64,000 nucleotides of DNA from Perkinsus marinus ATCC 50983. Lineage: Eukaryota > Perkinsozoa > Perkinsida > Perkinsidae. The notes beneath the pieces were generated by a model. It was not told the DNA's origin. It did not search any database and was given only the letters and a program-made list of their open reading frames with translations. The stretch is taken from contig NW_003214659.1 in NCBI RefSeq assembly GCF_000006405.1, positions 356,674-420,673 of the forward strand. Direction: 5' to 3'. The translations under genes and the position numbers were made by a program. This document shows, piece after piece, positions 33,529 through 44,358 of the stretch (position 1 is the stretch's first letter; the number at the start of each line of letters is the position of its first letter).

Positions 33529-34423
33529 ATGGCCCGGAGAGCTCGCCGACCATTCCTAGTGGTGGTGTTGGCGTCGTTTGTTCTCTACTCGACATGCAGC
33601 CTTTTCTTAACACCTCGGCTGTCCACTCCGACGGGAGCAACGCCGAGGTTGCGGGCCTCGAGGGCGATCTATGGAGATGAGGGGATCGGGTAGGGTGGGG
33701 TTATACCTTCTGGTCATGGCTACTTGATTTCAATCAGGCCGAGCAAGCCGGACGAGCCATCGTTGGGCTCTAGATTAGCCCGCGGTGGAGCTCTAGCCTC
33801 GATGCTGGCAGTTGGCTCGGTGTTGGGGTATGGTCTGCGGCGAGTCTTGCCTGGCTTTATTCAGAAGGCGTCTCATACAATTCAACTCTTGCTCCGAGGT
33901 AAAGACCCTCCGTTGGGCTTATGGAATCATCCAGGAATCTATAATGTTCTCGGGAGGAACTCATTTAGAATTTTTCACGGATGGCTAGGAAGACACATTT
34001 TTCACATGTCATCACATTAGGAACATATTCCTCGTTGTTGTCAAACCTTAGGGAGCATTATTTCACCAAGCGAGATGGGTCTTTGGCTGAGTTGTGTTAT
34101 CGACATAGCAGATACACCACCGGAGATGCCCCCTGTAGTAGTATATCCCCCTAACACTGTATTCTGGTATAAGAGCCCAGACCTCGGTGCCAAGTTGGAG
34201 ATCCCAGCAACAATACCTCTCACAGACACTCTCACTGATGCTGCTGTTAGGGAAAGGATTCGGAGACAAGTAAGTTGTCGAAGTGGTTGTTGATAGCAGA
34301 ATCGTTGAGTTGTAGATATCACAGTCGAGTTGGTGGGAGGATAAGCTCCCTTCGATGACAACAGTGATGGAGATCGGCTCAACTTTACTCTCGCTGTGGT
34401 CCCGTAGCGGTTCTAACGGCTGA
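33529..34423 (+). CDS. Signal-anchored hypothetical protein with bipartite-leader look
   Basis: Exons 33529-33689, 33738-33898, 34109-34269 and 34325-34423 close in phase. The N-terminus is a basic start plus hydrophobic core (RRPFLVVVLASFVLYSTC) followed by a Ser/Thr/Arg-rich, acid-poor stretch (LSTPTGATPRLRASRA). This resembles the signal-plus-transit leaders used for secondary plastids. A second hydrophobic segment follows (GALASMLAVGSVLGYGL). The remainder has PPVVVYPPNTVFWYKSPDLG and no known domain. If the organism is Perkinsus, relict-plastid targeting is possible, but a plain membrane or secreted protein fits as well. Confidence 0.58.
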
Positions 34424-34546
34424 AATATTTCCTCTACATCTAGTAGCCCTTGTGTAGAGTGTAAATCCATTCCCTGTCCCCTTCATCTCCCTATTCGAGG
34501 ACCTCTATTCTCTGTCGTTGTTGCTTTAGTTGTCATTACCATTTCT

Positions 34547-35287
34547 ATGACGAAGGACTCCTCCATCGCTCCGCCGTTTCTTTTGGAGATACCAGATGTT
34601 GGCAACCCTTTCGACGATGATGATCTGTCCACGTCCCAGACAACTGCTGAGGGTTTCTCGCACCCATCTGGTCCGGCAGCCGAGGTCGTCTTCGGTCTTG
34701 ATAGTGACGCAAGGAACTGCTGTTGTCGGTGTGTTACCTCTGAGGGGGTCTCAACCTTCTACTGTTGTCCTGTGTGCGAAGTGAGTAAACTCTATCTGCT
34801 TGTCTAGGAGCTTAGTGCTTCCCACAGGCTCTCTTGTGCTCGCAGTGCCTTCTAGAACTGCGGGCTGACTGTGGACCTGAGGAGCTCTCCTGTCCTCTGT
34901 GCGGCGACTCGACTACTGCAAGGGTGTCTATGAACCGTCACGCTGCCCTTCTCAAGGCAGCAGGAGAAGCTCGAGTAGGTTAGTTGCACTGAGTTCTGAC
35001 AGTGATACCACTCCTCTCAGAAGACGTGGTCTTTAGTATCATCAGCCTCCATAGGCTTGATGTCAGATGTGCGGACTGCATGGTCGGGGTTGCTGAATTT
35101 CCGTAGAGGAACAGGTGAGAGCGACGACGAAGAGGAGACCCCCGAGTTGGTCGTTGGTGAGTCTTTGGATATTTTCCGGTTCAGTCTTGTGCCATCTGTG
35201 ATTCAGATGGAAGAGGGCATCCAGCATCCGACCGGGCATGGTATCATGTTGCGTATGAATCTTCTAACATGCCACAACGTTGACTGA
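34547..35287 (+). CDS. RING-like zinc-finger protein, hypothetical
   Basis: Exons 34547-34780, 34828-34974 and 35021-35287, all phase 0, introns 47 and 46 nt. After an acidic, Ser/Thr-rich N-terminus comes a Cys cluster with CRC, CCPVC, CSQC and CPLCGD spaced like a RING or related treble-clef zinc finger, without the usual central His. The tail is acidic (ESDDEEETPELVV) and ends in a hydrophobic/amphipathic stretch. Possibly an E3 ligase or zinc-binding adaptor; the exact family is not assigned. Confidence 0.55.
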
Positions 35288-35674
35288 GTTTTTCGTATTT
35301 GACCTCGCCTGGTGTTGAACTAGCTACACTCTTCATCATACTATGACGAAACTTGGCTTCCACTAAGGCCCCGGCGTAGTTTCCAGGTGGTTTTTTCTCG
35401 GCATATTGCCTATGAATGCTTCTGGCCTTGCCCTCGATATTCTAAAGGACAGTATTGGTGCTCCGAGCACGCCCTAACAGACTCGATAGTAGCGATTTTA
35501 TACCATTGTCGACGCAATGGGAGTATCACTTCAGGGCCAAAGGTGGCTTATCGGGATCATGCTAGGTTCGTCCTAAAGACCTTGTTGATCGAAACCTCAT
35601 AGTGGGCTGCTGATCCACGGCTCTCGTACTCGAGTAAGCTATCTCCAGCAGTCCATACAGTAACCCATGTTCCG

Positions 35675-36546
35675 TCACTTAACGGCATGTATAAGTAGAA
35701 GCTCTAGAGTCTGATCTTCACTGGTGAGAAGATCACTTGCCTCTGTCTGCCGAGAGAGTTCGCTATGACCGCTATGTACGATGTTTGTAAAGGTTACACC
35801 CGAGTTTTTCGTCCGTCGCAGCTGCTGTATTTCGTTGCGCGCGACGCTTCGATCATCCCTGATTAGATACCGAAGTGCTCCGGGACTACACTGATGCTTC
35901 ACAAGAAGCCAATCATCTGAGTTGAATGTCGTCAGCTTAGGTTGAACGAACCATGCTGTCTAAAACAAGCGTATAGGAAGTGAATCGGTACATACGACCC
36001 TCACAGTCTGCTCAAGGTGCGATCAACAGTGACTTCCATCACGATCGATCGCCAGGGTAGGGATATGATAATTCCTGAGGGATCATCGTTGAGGGTCTCG
36101 AAGACATTTGCCGATTATGGTTATCGGCATGGGAAGCGCCTTATTTTTCCTGGTGAGCTTATGTGTGGTTCACCAAGTGATGAAATGCTCCAATTTTAAT
36201 GGTCATTCAAATGCTCAGTATTCGATCGATTTCAACCTTGGCTATTGCCTTGTTGTTTTGTTCTCTCGCCGACGATTGCCGTACCATGTTCAGTCAAATG
36301 GATGTTGCGGCGCCTCCAGAGAGCAACGGCTGCCTCACCTTCCGGAAGTAGGTCTCTGATAGTGAAGATCAACCGTTGGGTCATCTGAGTGAATAGGTGC
36401 TTCGAGATAGGGTACTCTTCAGCACTGAAGGAAAAGCAGCAGTTCCCGTTGCCGTTCGAGCGGAACGATAACCTGTCAGCTACTCGACCTGATGTGTCGT
36501 TGAACTCTGCGAAGTCATTGTAGGCATCTGTACTATCATCTCTCAA
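35675..36546 (-). CDS. Hypothetical spliced protein
   Basis: Three coding-like blocks on the minus strand: 36546-36232 starting MRDDSTDAYNDFAEF and containing TQRLIFTIRDLLPEGEAAVA; about 36110-36005 with PSGIIISLPWRSIVMEVTV; and 35935-35675 with NEIQQLRRTKNSG ending at a stop. Donor and acceptor signals exist between them but exact joins were not fixed. No family recognised. Confidence 0.4.
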
Positions 36547-37510
36547 CAGTCTCCTTGTGCTCAGAGCTCAGCGGCTAACTCCAAGTGGGGGATCAATTTA
36601 CTCCAACCATAGTCATGACCGACTCCATCCACGTTCATTGTAGCTAGTACCTACCCAAGCTGTTGTTCGATCGTTGTTTGCTGCCGTAGCAGAGCTCAGA
36701 AGCACCGGTCTCGATCGTCGCACTGCTTACTGTCATTTACACGGAAGTTCGCGGTGCCAGCTGTAGCTGCTAGCCGATCCAGTCCCTATGTCGGATATTT
36801 TTTGAAGCATGGAAAGAGACCTGTTGAAGGAGATAAGGTGACTAAGCTGTTCATGTCATATGTCACTGTGGGCTGGTGTTAGGTCTCCAACTCGCAGTCT
36901 ACGACGGTAGCACGTATGTCTACTGTAGCGATGGGAGCTGCTGAACGCTTTCTTAGCTGGATGCTCCTGGTAAACGGCTTGGTTTGATATGGAAGTCAAT
37001 TCTATGCAGACTCCGTCGGGGTTGCCGTACGCTGAGATGGCGAAGATACACCACAGGGTTCATAGCCGACGACAACATACGTGTACGAACTCTATGTGAG
37101 TTGGCGCTATTGAATTGAGTCAAGCTTGAGTATCTTCTATTTAGATTGAAAAAGAGCAACTCGTGTAAGAAGGCTCAGCGAGTGAGCTACTCCTCAGAGA
37201 CTCGAAAGATCTATGGTATTGACTCGTATGTCAATGGGTAACAACATCGACCCTGACGTTTCCTTGACATGACTTTTCCATGATTTCAGGCGGCTCCCAC
37301 CGGATGCAGCTTTTCGCGGTTCTCGTTTCTAACATATCTTCGGCCAGTACTTCTTTTTTGCCTGCTGATTCCCCTGCACATCGTGCCCAGGTTTGGGGTA
37401 GGCAGCACTTCTGACTCCGATCATTATACCATGGGGAATTTTCCAAGAGGTGGGCGCTTGAGTTCAGCAAGTTACGTGTTGTCTCCTCGGCGTTTATTTC
37501 TGCCTCATTG
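36547..37510. other. No supported gene
   Basis: Mixed short ORFs on both strands, none with conserved motifs or consistent splice joins. Confidence 0.4.
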
Positions 37511-38549
37511 ATGGCGGATCGAGGCTGCGGCCAAACGATAGATGCCCTGGCGTTGATGATGCTCGCCGAGTTGGGGAAAGTCCACACCAAGCTTGACCTT
37601 GTGCTTAGTCGAATCGATCACCTTCAGCGTCAGTTTGATAACGGTTGTTCGAATCCAAAGTCATTAGCTTCTAGTGGGCTCATCATTGAGGCGTCGGTAG
37701 TTGATGATAATAGCTCACGTGATGGGACCCCGCAAACGGTTCGAAACGTCACACTGCTGGAGGTTTCTCCTACAGCGGAGAGGCTCTCTGGTGACGACGA
37801 CCGCGGCGGTCGTAGCAAAAAATGCAGTAATGTTGTCGCTGATTTGGATGTTAAGGAAGAGGGCAACCTGCTGGAGGAGGGTGGAAAGGAGTCAGCGAAT
37901 GCAGTTGAGGAAGCGCCTGCAAAGCGACGAGATGATTACAGTAGACAACAACAAATTCTACTTCCGAGAGTCTATCTCAGTGTTTGATCTTAGAAGCACC
38001 GACGAACCGTTGTGTGGTTGCATTAACTCCAACTGTGGGGACGAATACTGGGCATGCTGTGAGCATAACGGGGAGAAAAAGACGGCGACAGAGTCAAGCA
38101 GTAGGTTTCCACTGATGAGCTCCGGAATGTCGTAGCATACTGAACACGCTTGGCACGTTGGAGAATTTAGCTTGTGTCACGAACACCGGTTTTCTCGGCG
38201 CTGTCAGGCGGACTACTTCGTCGATGTTGATATTAGGGTTCAGTTGGAAAGGAAAGCTTATAGAACTCGGGTAGCAATACAAAGACAGAACCATCTATAC
38301 AGGTTCAATGGGGCTCCTGATTAGGTGAATATGTTCCCCAAGGGTCGCCTCCTGAGTCAAATTAAGAAATTTATGATGAAGGAAGCTCACTTGAGGGAAT
38401 GCTCACTGCGTGAGCAGCCCTGGATGGTTCTTGGTCACAACGGGGTTACTGAAGTTGAGCTCGACCCTGACGCGCCGGCAGAGATAGCTGCTGAGTATGA
38501 GTACCTCCTGGTGCGACCGATGGCTGGGGACGATGAGCAAAGGAGCTGA
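37511..38549 (+). CDS. Hypothetical protein with Cys/His-rich middle
   Basis: From ATG 37511 the frame gives a helical N-terminus (LAELGKVHTKLDLVLSRIDH) and an acidic region. An intron near 37941-37978 then leads to FDLRSTDEPLCGCINSNCGD followed by WACCEH. A later block has HTEHAWHVGEFSLCHEHRF and the last frame ends at 38549 with YEYLLVRPMAGDDEQ. The Cys and His pairs look zinc-binding. One TAG near 38320 interrupts the frame I would use, so either an intron is missed or the gene is damaged. Confidence 0.4.
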
Positions 38550-38766
38550 CTTAGCCCAGCTGACATGTATCACTTTTTTGATCCCATTGACCTGATAATG
38601 CATGTTCCGCCCCTTGTGATCTGTGGTAATGTACTATTGTTCGAGCACTTGAGTATGAATTCGCCTGATCGGCCACTGAGCTGCGTTGCTACATACAGAG
38701 GTTATATGAGTGTAGTTAGAGAAGCAGCTGAGGGTCGCTAACTGAGTCGGTATGCGGATCCTGATC

Positions 38767-38942
38767 CACAGTCTGTGGACCACAGATCAAGCACATGGTC
38801 CGGATCACTCGTTGATCTTGACGCCTGAGCCAAAGCCATCGTGATCCGAGATGCGTGAGGCAGATCTCTGATTCTTGAGTTTGATCCGTGATCTTTGATC
38901 CTTGATTGTTGATCTTGATCCTGATCTATGATTCTTGAGAAA
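38767..38942. repeat. Degenerate GATC-rich tandem array
   Basis: About 170 bp built from variants of an 8-10 bp unit like TTGATCCT, with around a dozen GATC sites. It looks like an old minisatellite. It ends about 25 bp before a tRNA-like T-arm. Confidence 0.65.
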
Positions 38943-38964
38943 TGCCTCCTTGATCGTTCGTCTT

Positions 38965-39010
38965 ACTAGTTGAAATCTATCTTGCCCGGGTTCGATCCCC
39001 GGCGAAGACA
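38965..39010 (+). other. tRNA-like 3' half (remnant)
   Basis: A perfect T-arm (CCGGGTTCGATCCCCGG) is followed by a 7-nt acceptor strand (CGAAGAC) and a discriminator A. Only a partial 5' partner (GTCTT) occurs about 37 nt upstream, leaving no room for D and anticodon arms. A tRNA pseudogene or tRNA-derived element is likelier than a functional gene. Confidence 0.4.
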
Positions 39011-39151
39011 TTTCTTCCCAAAAGAGGCCGGCGCAATATCTTCGTTTCTCTTCTAGCTCTACAACCCTGTTTCTCTCGTGTACGTCTTGGCAGGAGTTTG
39101 TCCCAAAGGTCTAGGAATCTTATACAGAAAGTTTTAGGTGAACTACAGCCA

Positions 39152-39986
39152 ATGGATGGTGAAGTTGACTTGTGTCAGACTTTAATCAGACGCGTATCAA
39201 TGCTCGAAATTCTAAGCAGCCGCAGAACGTCGTATAGGCGGACCCTGCAGCAGAGAGCTCAGGGATGTGCAATGCGCATTCGTAAAATTATGAGTAGGGC
39301 AGGCGCCTCGGGTGTCACCGTCTTTGACTGGGACGATACGCTCTTTCCAACCTTCGTTATTTGCTCGCGATCGGCAGAGATGACGATGGAGCTCTGGTAA
39401 CACTGTGGATAACTGAGCAAGGTGGTTATTGGTGTATCAGGAACGAGTTGCAAGAGCTGGCTCGAGTTGTGGAAGAATTACTCAAATGCTGTCTCCAAGT
39501 GGGGACAGTCGTCATCGTGACCAACTCTGAGGAGGGATGGGTGGAGTATAGCGCCCACACCTACTTTCCCTCTCTGACTAAGGTCACTTCACGGGCTATT
39601 CTAGTAACTTACTACTACCCTTCGCAGGTCCTGCGACAGTGTCGCATTATATCAGCCAGGACTACGTATGAGAAGCAGTACCCCGAGGATCAATATGCGG
39701 ACACTTCATCGTTGTGGAAATTACTCGCTTTCGCTCTTTTGTGGATCGAGTTCAAACCCTCTCAGGTGAGTATGAACATCGTAACCAACCCCGCTTCTGG
39801 ATGCACTCGATTTAGTTGATCTCGATAGGAGACTCTGTGAAAGAACGGCAAGCGTGCTTGAAAGCGGCCGCTGCCTCCACATACCATTGCCTTCCCAAAA
39901 GCGTCAAATTGGTTAGCGCTCCAAGTTGTAAAACTCTCATTCGAGAACTCACGATTCTTCGAGAGGCCTTTCAAGTAAGGCATTGA
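39152..39986 (+). CDS. HAD-like phosphatase family protein
   Basis: Exons 39152-39396, 39441-39582, 39628-39765 and 39816-39986, introns 44, 45 and 50 nt, 231 aa. The catalytic motif VFDWDDTLFPT carries both Asp residues of haloacid-dehalogenase hydrolases. Motif II is VVIVTNSEEGWVEYS, CRIISARTTYE follows, and ISIGDSVKERQA supplies the acidic motif IV. I recall proteins with this exact DWDDTLFPT...VTN..GWV...ISAR...GDS.ER layout from protists, but their substrate is not known to me. An upstream exon before 39152 is possible because the frame is open further left. Confidence 0.8.
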
Positions 39987-42619
39987 GGAGCTCCTTGTGG
40001 AAGTCTTCACTTGGCGGTGTGGTTTTTCTCAGGACTTATTCATGTTCAATAGCCCAGTAGACGTTTCCTTCGATGGAGAGCACTGGCAGTTGCAAAGCGA
40101 TTATTCTGGTGCTTTGTGAAGAGCAATCTTCATAGTCTACGTTCGTTGTTGCTGTTCGGTCATTTATCAATAACAGTAATGACTTATACAGAAGTAGCAA
40201 TTATTGTACTTATTATAATCTATGTAACAAATTTCGATATTCAGAAAAATGAAAGTCGTTGTCGTCCCGCTGTGTCCGTTGTGACTAGCGATACCACCTT
40301 TAGTTCCCATCATGGATCGGGCGGCAATCTGTGCCCCCTCTTCGTTTGGTAAACATTGCCGCATTGTGCTCGTATAGCAGAGAGCTCAATAGCAGCAACG
40401 GCTTTTATTGAGCCGGTCCGACCGTGCAAACTAGTCGTATCGTTGTTCTATTTGATTTTTTACTAGTCTGAAATACCACATTCTGCTGCCGAATTCTCTC
40501 CATTCAGTCGCCGTCTTCCTTTACTTGATTATACGCAGAATTCCATCGTCGAACTCATTGGTGCAGCGAGCGCTGCTACAGTGGTTCGTCGTTGCAGTCC
40601 GATGCTGAGCATTATGACTACCATCTGTCTATACACAGCAGCGTTGCCTACTGTATCAGTTGCAGTAGTATTCTACTCCTAGTATGGCTAGTTACGGAAA
40701 TTCTTGATTCACTAATTTTTAAGAGTGACGTCAAGTTTCATATGATTCCCCCTTGTTTGGTTATCACTGCTATTGAAGTAGATCTTCTGTTGTCGTAGTT
40801 TCCTAGTGTTAATGAGAAGGTCTCGATGGGCACCGCGGAAAGCGAGTTCAGAGAGTAGCCCTCAGAATCTCCGCGATCGTGCGATAAAGCTCGCGCACAA
40901 CTCCCATATGTATTCGCCCTGCAATTTGCGGAAACTAGTAACACGGGGTTCAGGGCTAATCGTCGTGTATATCTCCTGTTTGTGTTGCGAGGTCGATCGA
41001 GTTTCATCATGACTTCAGGTCCTACAGCCCAAAGAAGCGAGTGCTGGGATAGCGAGCAACTACTTTCTGGATCATCCGGAAGAACAGCCTGTGTAATGGG
41101 AACTCTCGATTGGTTATGTATGTGAGCGTTGTTAATATAGGTATGGCAACAGGGAGCTCGTTCGGAAAGAAGTCATTCATGTTGAGGAGAGCTCCCCGTT
41201 GCCTAGGTTGTTGACTTTGCCGATCGACAACCGCTGTGCTAAGTCCAATCGCGACACGGCATCGTCAAGAGTGGAAAGCTGCGATAGGTAAGGCACTGAG
41301 GAGTTATTCGATTACGTTGTCTATGATGCATTCCTTCTCAGCGCGCTACGAATTCCGAAGTACTTGAATGATGTGAGCCCATCAGCTTCCACTGTGGAAG
41401 GATTGGACTCTGTTGAAGTCGGTGATTAGAATAAGGTGGTGATCATAGATACTAGAGTGTAGTGCTACTGCTGTAATTGTATGTACTGTGGAAGTCTCAT
41501 TCGAACCAGTACCGATATTTTTGGCAACGCACTGATCATCTCTCGTCATGATCATCATCATGGGTATATCATATGTTCTCTTTTTTGAGGTTTCGTAGCG
41601 TTACACTTTTTCTGTCTTCGTTATGAGTACTGTTGCTGCTCATCTCGTCGCCTTATGTGCCCTATGTAGGGTTCTTGACACAGCGTTTCGTAGCGTGAGT
41701 TTATTCACAACTCTCTATTACCACTGATACTATCAGCATCGCATAGGCGTGGTGTCGTTGCGAATCGTCATGCGCGTATGTCGTAACCTTGGCTACTCGG
41801 TTGATGGGGAGAGTTCGCAGTATCCCCATCTCCCGAGTGAGGTTTGTTCATACCCTCATGCTCCATTATAACCCGACGTATCTCCTCTCTGGTTCGACTA
41901 CCTATAGCTGGTTTCTGTACCACATAGGTTGGGCCTCCTACACAAGATGAGGCCAGAAGAAGTTTGCTGTGGAGTTGTCGGTCGGGGAATATAGATGCTC
42001 TGTCTTACTTCGGTATTGCTGTGGTCCAACTACTGAAGCTGCGTGTCGGACCCGTTTTTGCTTGTCTATTGCTTGCTGCACGATCTGTATGGGTCGCGCG
42101 GTATCGTTTACCATATACGTTGTCTTGAGATGTAAGTGCTATGTAATTTTTACAAGACTTTTATCAGCACCATTTTCCTCTATTGTTGCTGTTGTTTGAC
42201 CTTGAGGTGCACCAGTTTATTGCTTGATGTTAACGCATATCATGTAGTGAGCTCAGAACTCAACCCTAGCTCTTGTTTGGTCAGTTAATACTCCTCTACG
42301 GTCAGTTATATCCAGCTTGTCGCTGCTTGTTGCTGATATAACTGTCGACGGTCGGACTGCCAGCATTATGCAGCAGTGTTGTTGTGTTGTTTGCAGTTGG
42401 ACGAATGACCCCATCATACTGCGCAGTATCAGAAGGGCCTGGTAGAAATGCATACCACGGTTCTGGAATAGTGACAGTCAACGAGGTACATGACCAATCC
42501 ATGTCTATGAACAACTGAACTTCAACCGACAGAAGAAAGGAGGCAAAGGGACAGTTTTTGTGTCGAGCTGTTGAATTCGGATTATAGGTGTTGTTAAGAC
42601 TTAGACTTGTTTAGTAAAA
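39987..42619. other. Long intergenic stretch, no gene recognised
   Basis: About 2.6 kb with many stops in all frames, some T-rich tracts and short unconvincing ORFs. No RNA gene or repeat of the R1 or R2 families was seen. Confidence 0.45.
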
Positions 42620-43596
42620 ATGGTTATGTCCGCGTCGTTATTAGCCGGTAAAACCCTCCTCAAACAGGATGGCACTGTTGTTCGTGCTGATGAAGTGTTG
42701 CTTAAAAAGGATATCGTTGCGCTGTACGTCCTCTCGAAAACGATGCTTTTCTAAGCTCACGTTCACATAGAATAATCAGCGTCTGAATAGTATTCCAAAC
42801 CCGAACGCCAGTATTCAGTGAATACTCGTTTGGACTCACCTGACGGTTCTCCTAGGTATTTTGCTGCTCATTGGTGCCCCGATTGCATAGCCTTCACTCC
42901 CACTGTTAAGAAGTTCTATGAGGTGAGATGACCCTCGTGAATTTTCGACTTGTGTATCCAGTATCAATCGGCATCCACATACTGGTGCAGCGTCCACTAG
43001 CTTTGTAATTACATTGCAATTTTGAACGATTTCACGCGCACAGTGAGGGAACGTACCGTTGGACTGTTCTACTTAGTCGCTATTGAGAGAATTGGAGAAT
43101 TACTTCCTTTGCTCTGTCCAGGATGTAAAAGCCAAGAATCCCGATAAGTTGGAAATCATATTCGTGTCTAGCGACAAGTCTGAGAACGAGCAGGTGAGCC
43201 GAGGATCAAGCTTGTTGTGGTTTGTGTTATAGTCATTGCAGATTGCTTATCATCGGAATGACATGCCTGATTGGCTGAGGGTTCCTTTCAATGACAAACG
43301 TACTCGTGCTACGTTAAAGAAAGAATATGGTGAGTTGCATCAATCATCGCTCAGTGGATGATACTGTGAATGGTAGGAGTGTGCGCTAAGAAGGAGATGG
43401 AAGACATTGGAATTAGCGACTCTCAGCGAAAGGCTGGTATCCCGACGCTTGTGGTGAGGCTTCTGAATTACTCTTCCGGTCACATGCTACGTTATATCAT
43501 TCGTAGGTCCTCAGTAAGAACCGTAGAACAGTGAAGGTGTTTGATGCTGGCGCTGATATCGAGAAGTACGGCGAAGCAGCTGTTGATCGTTGGTAA
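42620..43596 (+). CDS. Nucleoredoxin/tryparedoxin-like thioredoxin
   Basis: Thioredoxin-fold disulphide oxidoreductase. Exons 42620-42723, 42856-42922, 43122-43193, 43242-43329, 43377-43453 and 43507-43596 close to 165 aa. The active site AAHWCPDCIAFTP carries the two redox Cys in WCPDC (WCPPC is the commoner form). EIIFVSSDKSENEQ, MPDWLRVPF and the cis-Pro motif GIPTLVV are typical of the nucleoredoxin/tryparedoxin group. The length matches single-domain members. No signal peptide is seen, so cytosolic or nuclear. Confidence 0.92.
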
Positions 43597-44358
43597 ATGT
43601 TTACTTCTCAAAATCCTTGTGATGAACCTTTGTTCACCATAACGAGTGTTATTACTCGCAGTTCCACAATTTTGGTGTCGTGTTCGACGTAAAAAGAGTA
43701 CTTCAGGGTTAGTAGAAAATGCGCAGTCATTAAGAGTTGCGTCGATCAAGCGTGAGCGAAAGAGAGTTTTCGGTGACGTTGAATCTGATGAAGCCATCAG
43801 AATAGCGAGATTCGTTCTCCTAGGAGACGTCTGTGTGTTTTCACTCTCCTCTCATCCGCTCCATCGTAATCGTCAAAAACCTACAGGGTAATGCACATGC
43901 GCTTCCTAGCTAGGGATAACTTGGCCGAGTTTGACAAGAAACAGACATTGAGCTCTTAAAAGTCCGCATGTGTTCCCTCCGTTCCCCCACAGACGATCTT
44001 TGAGGAACACGAGACTAACTAGAAACACAGGGTATGAGAGTATCTCACCACGGAGAACCAACATCACTACGCTGACGGGTTCACCAGCGTCATCGAAACC
44101 CTTGTGCTCACGTATGATATGCTCAATGCTTTTGAGATAAATCTTAAAGGGACATAGCGGCGTCCCCCTACAGCTTACACCCAGGGTTAGAGTTGCATCT
44201 GTGGTGCATGAAACGGCTGAAGTTGAAACGGCTGAGTTGTTGGGGACGAAACGGCTGGCATGTGAGTTAGAGCAACAGGAAATAGTTATAACTTGTGTGC
44301 GGTACAGAGTCCATGGAGAGAAGGGAATACCACATAGTTAAATTACCTGCAAGTCTAC

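Noticed and set aside
38767-38942. CRISPR-like array
   Set aside because: Units are 8-10 bp, degenerate and without spacers, in a eukaryotic nuclear context.
39625-39627. 24-nt intron (GTAACT to CGCAG) in the HAD-like gene
   Set aside because: A 45-nt intron from 39583 with the same acceptor fits the family sequence and the normal intron size better.
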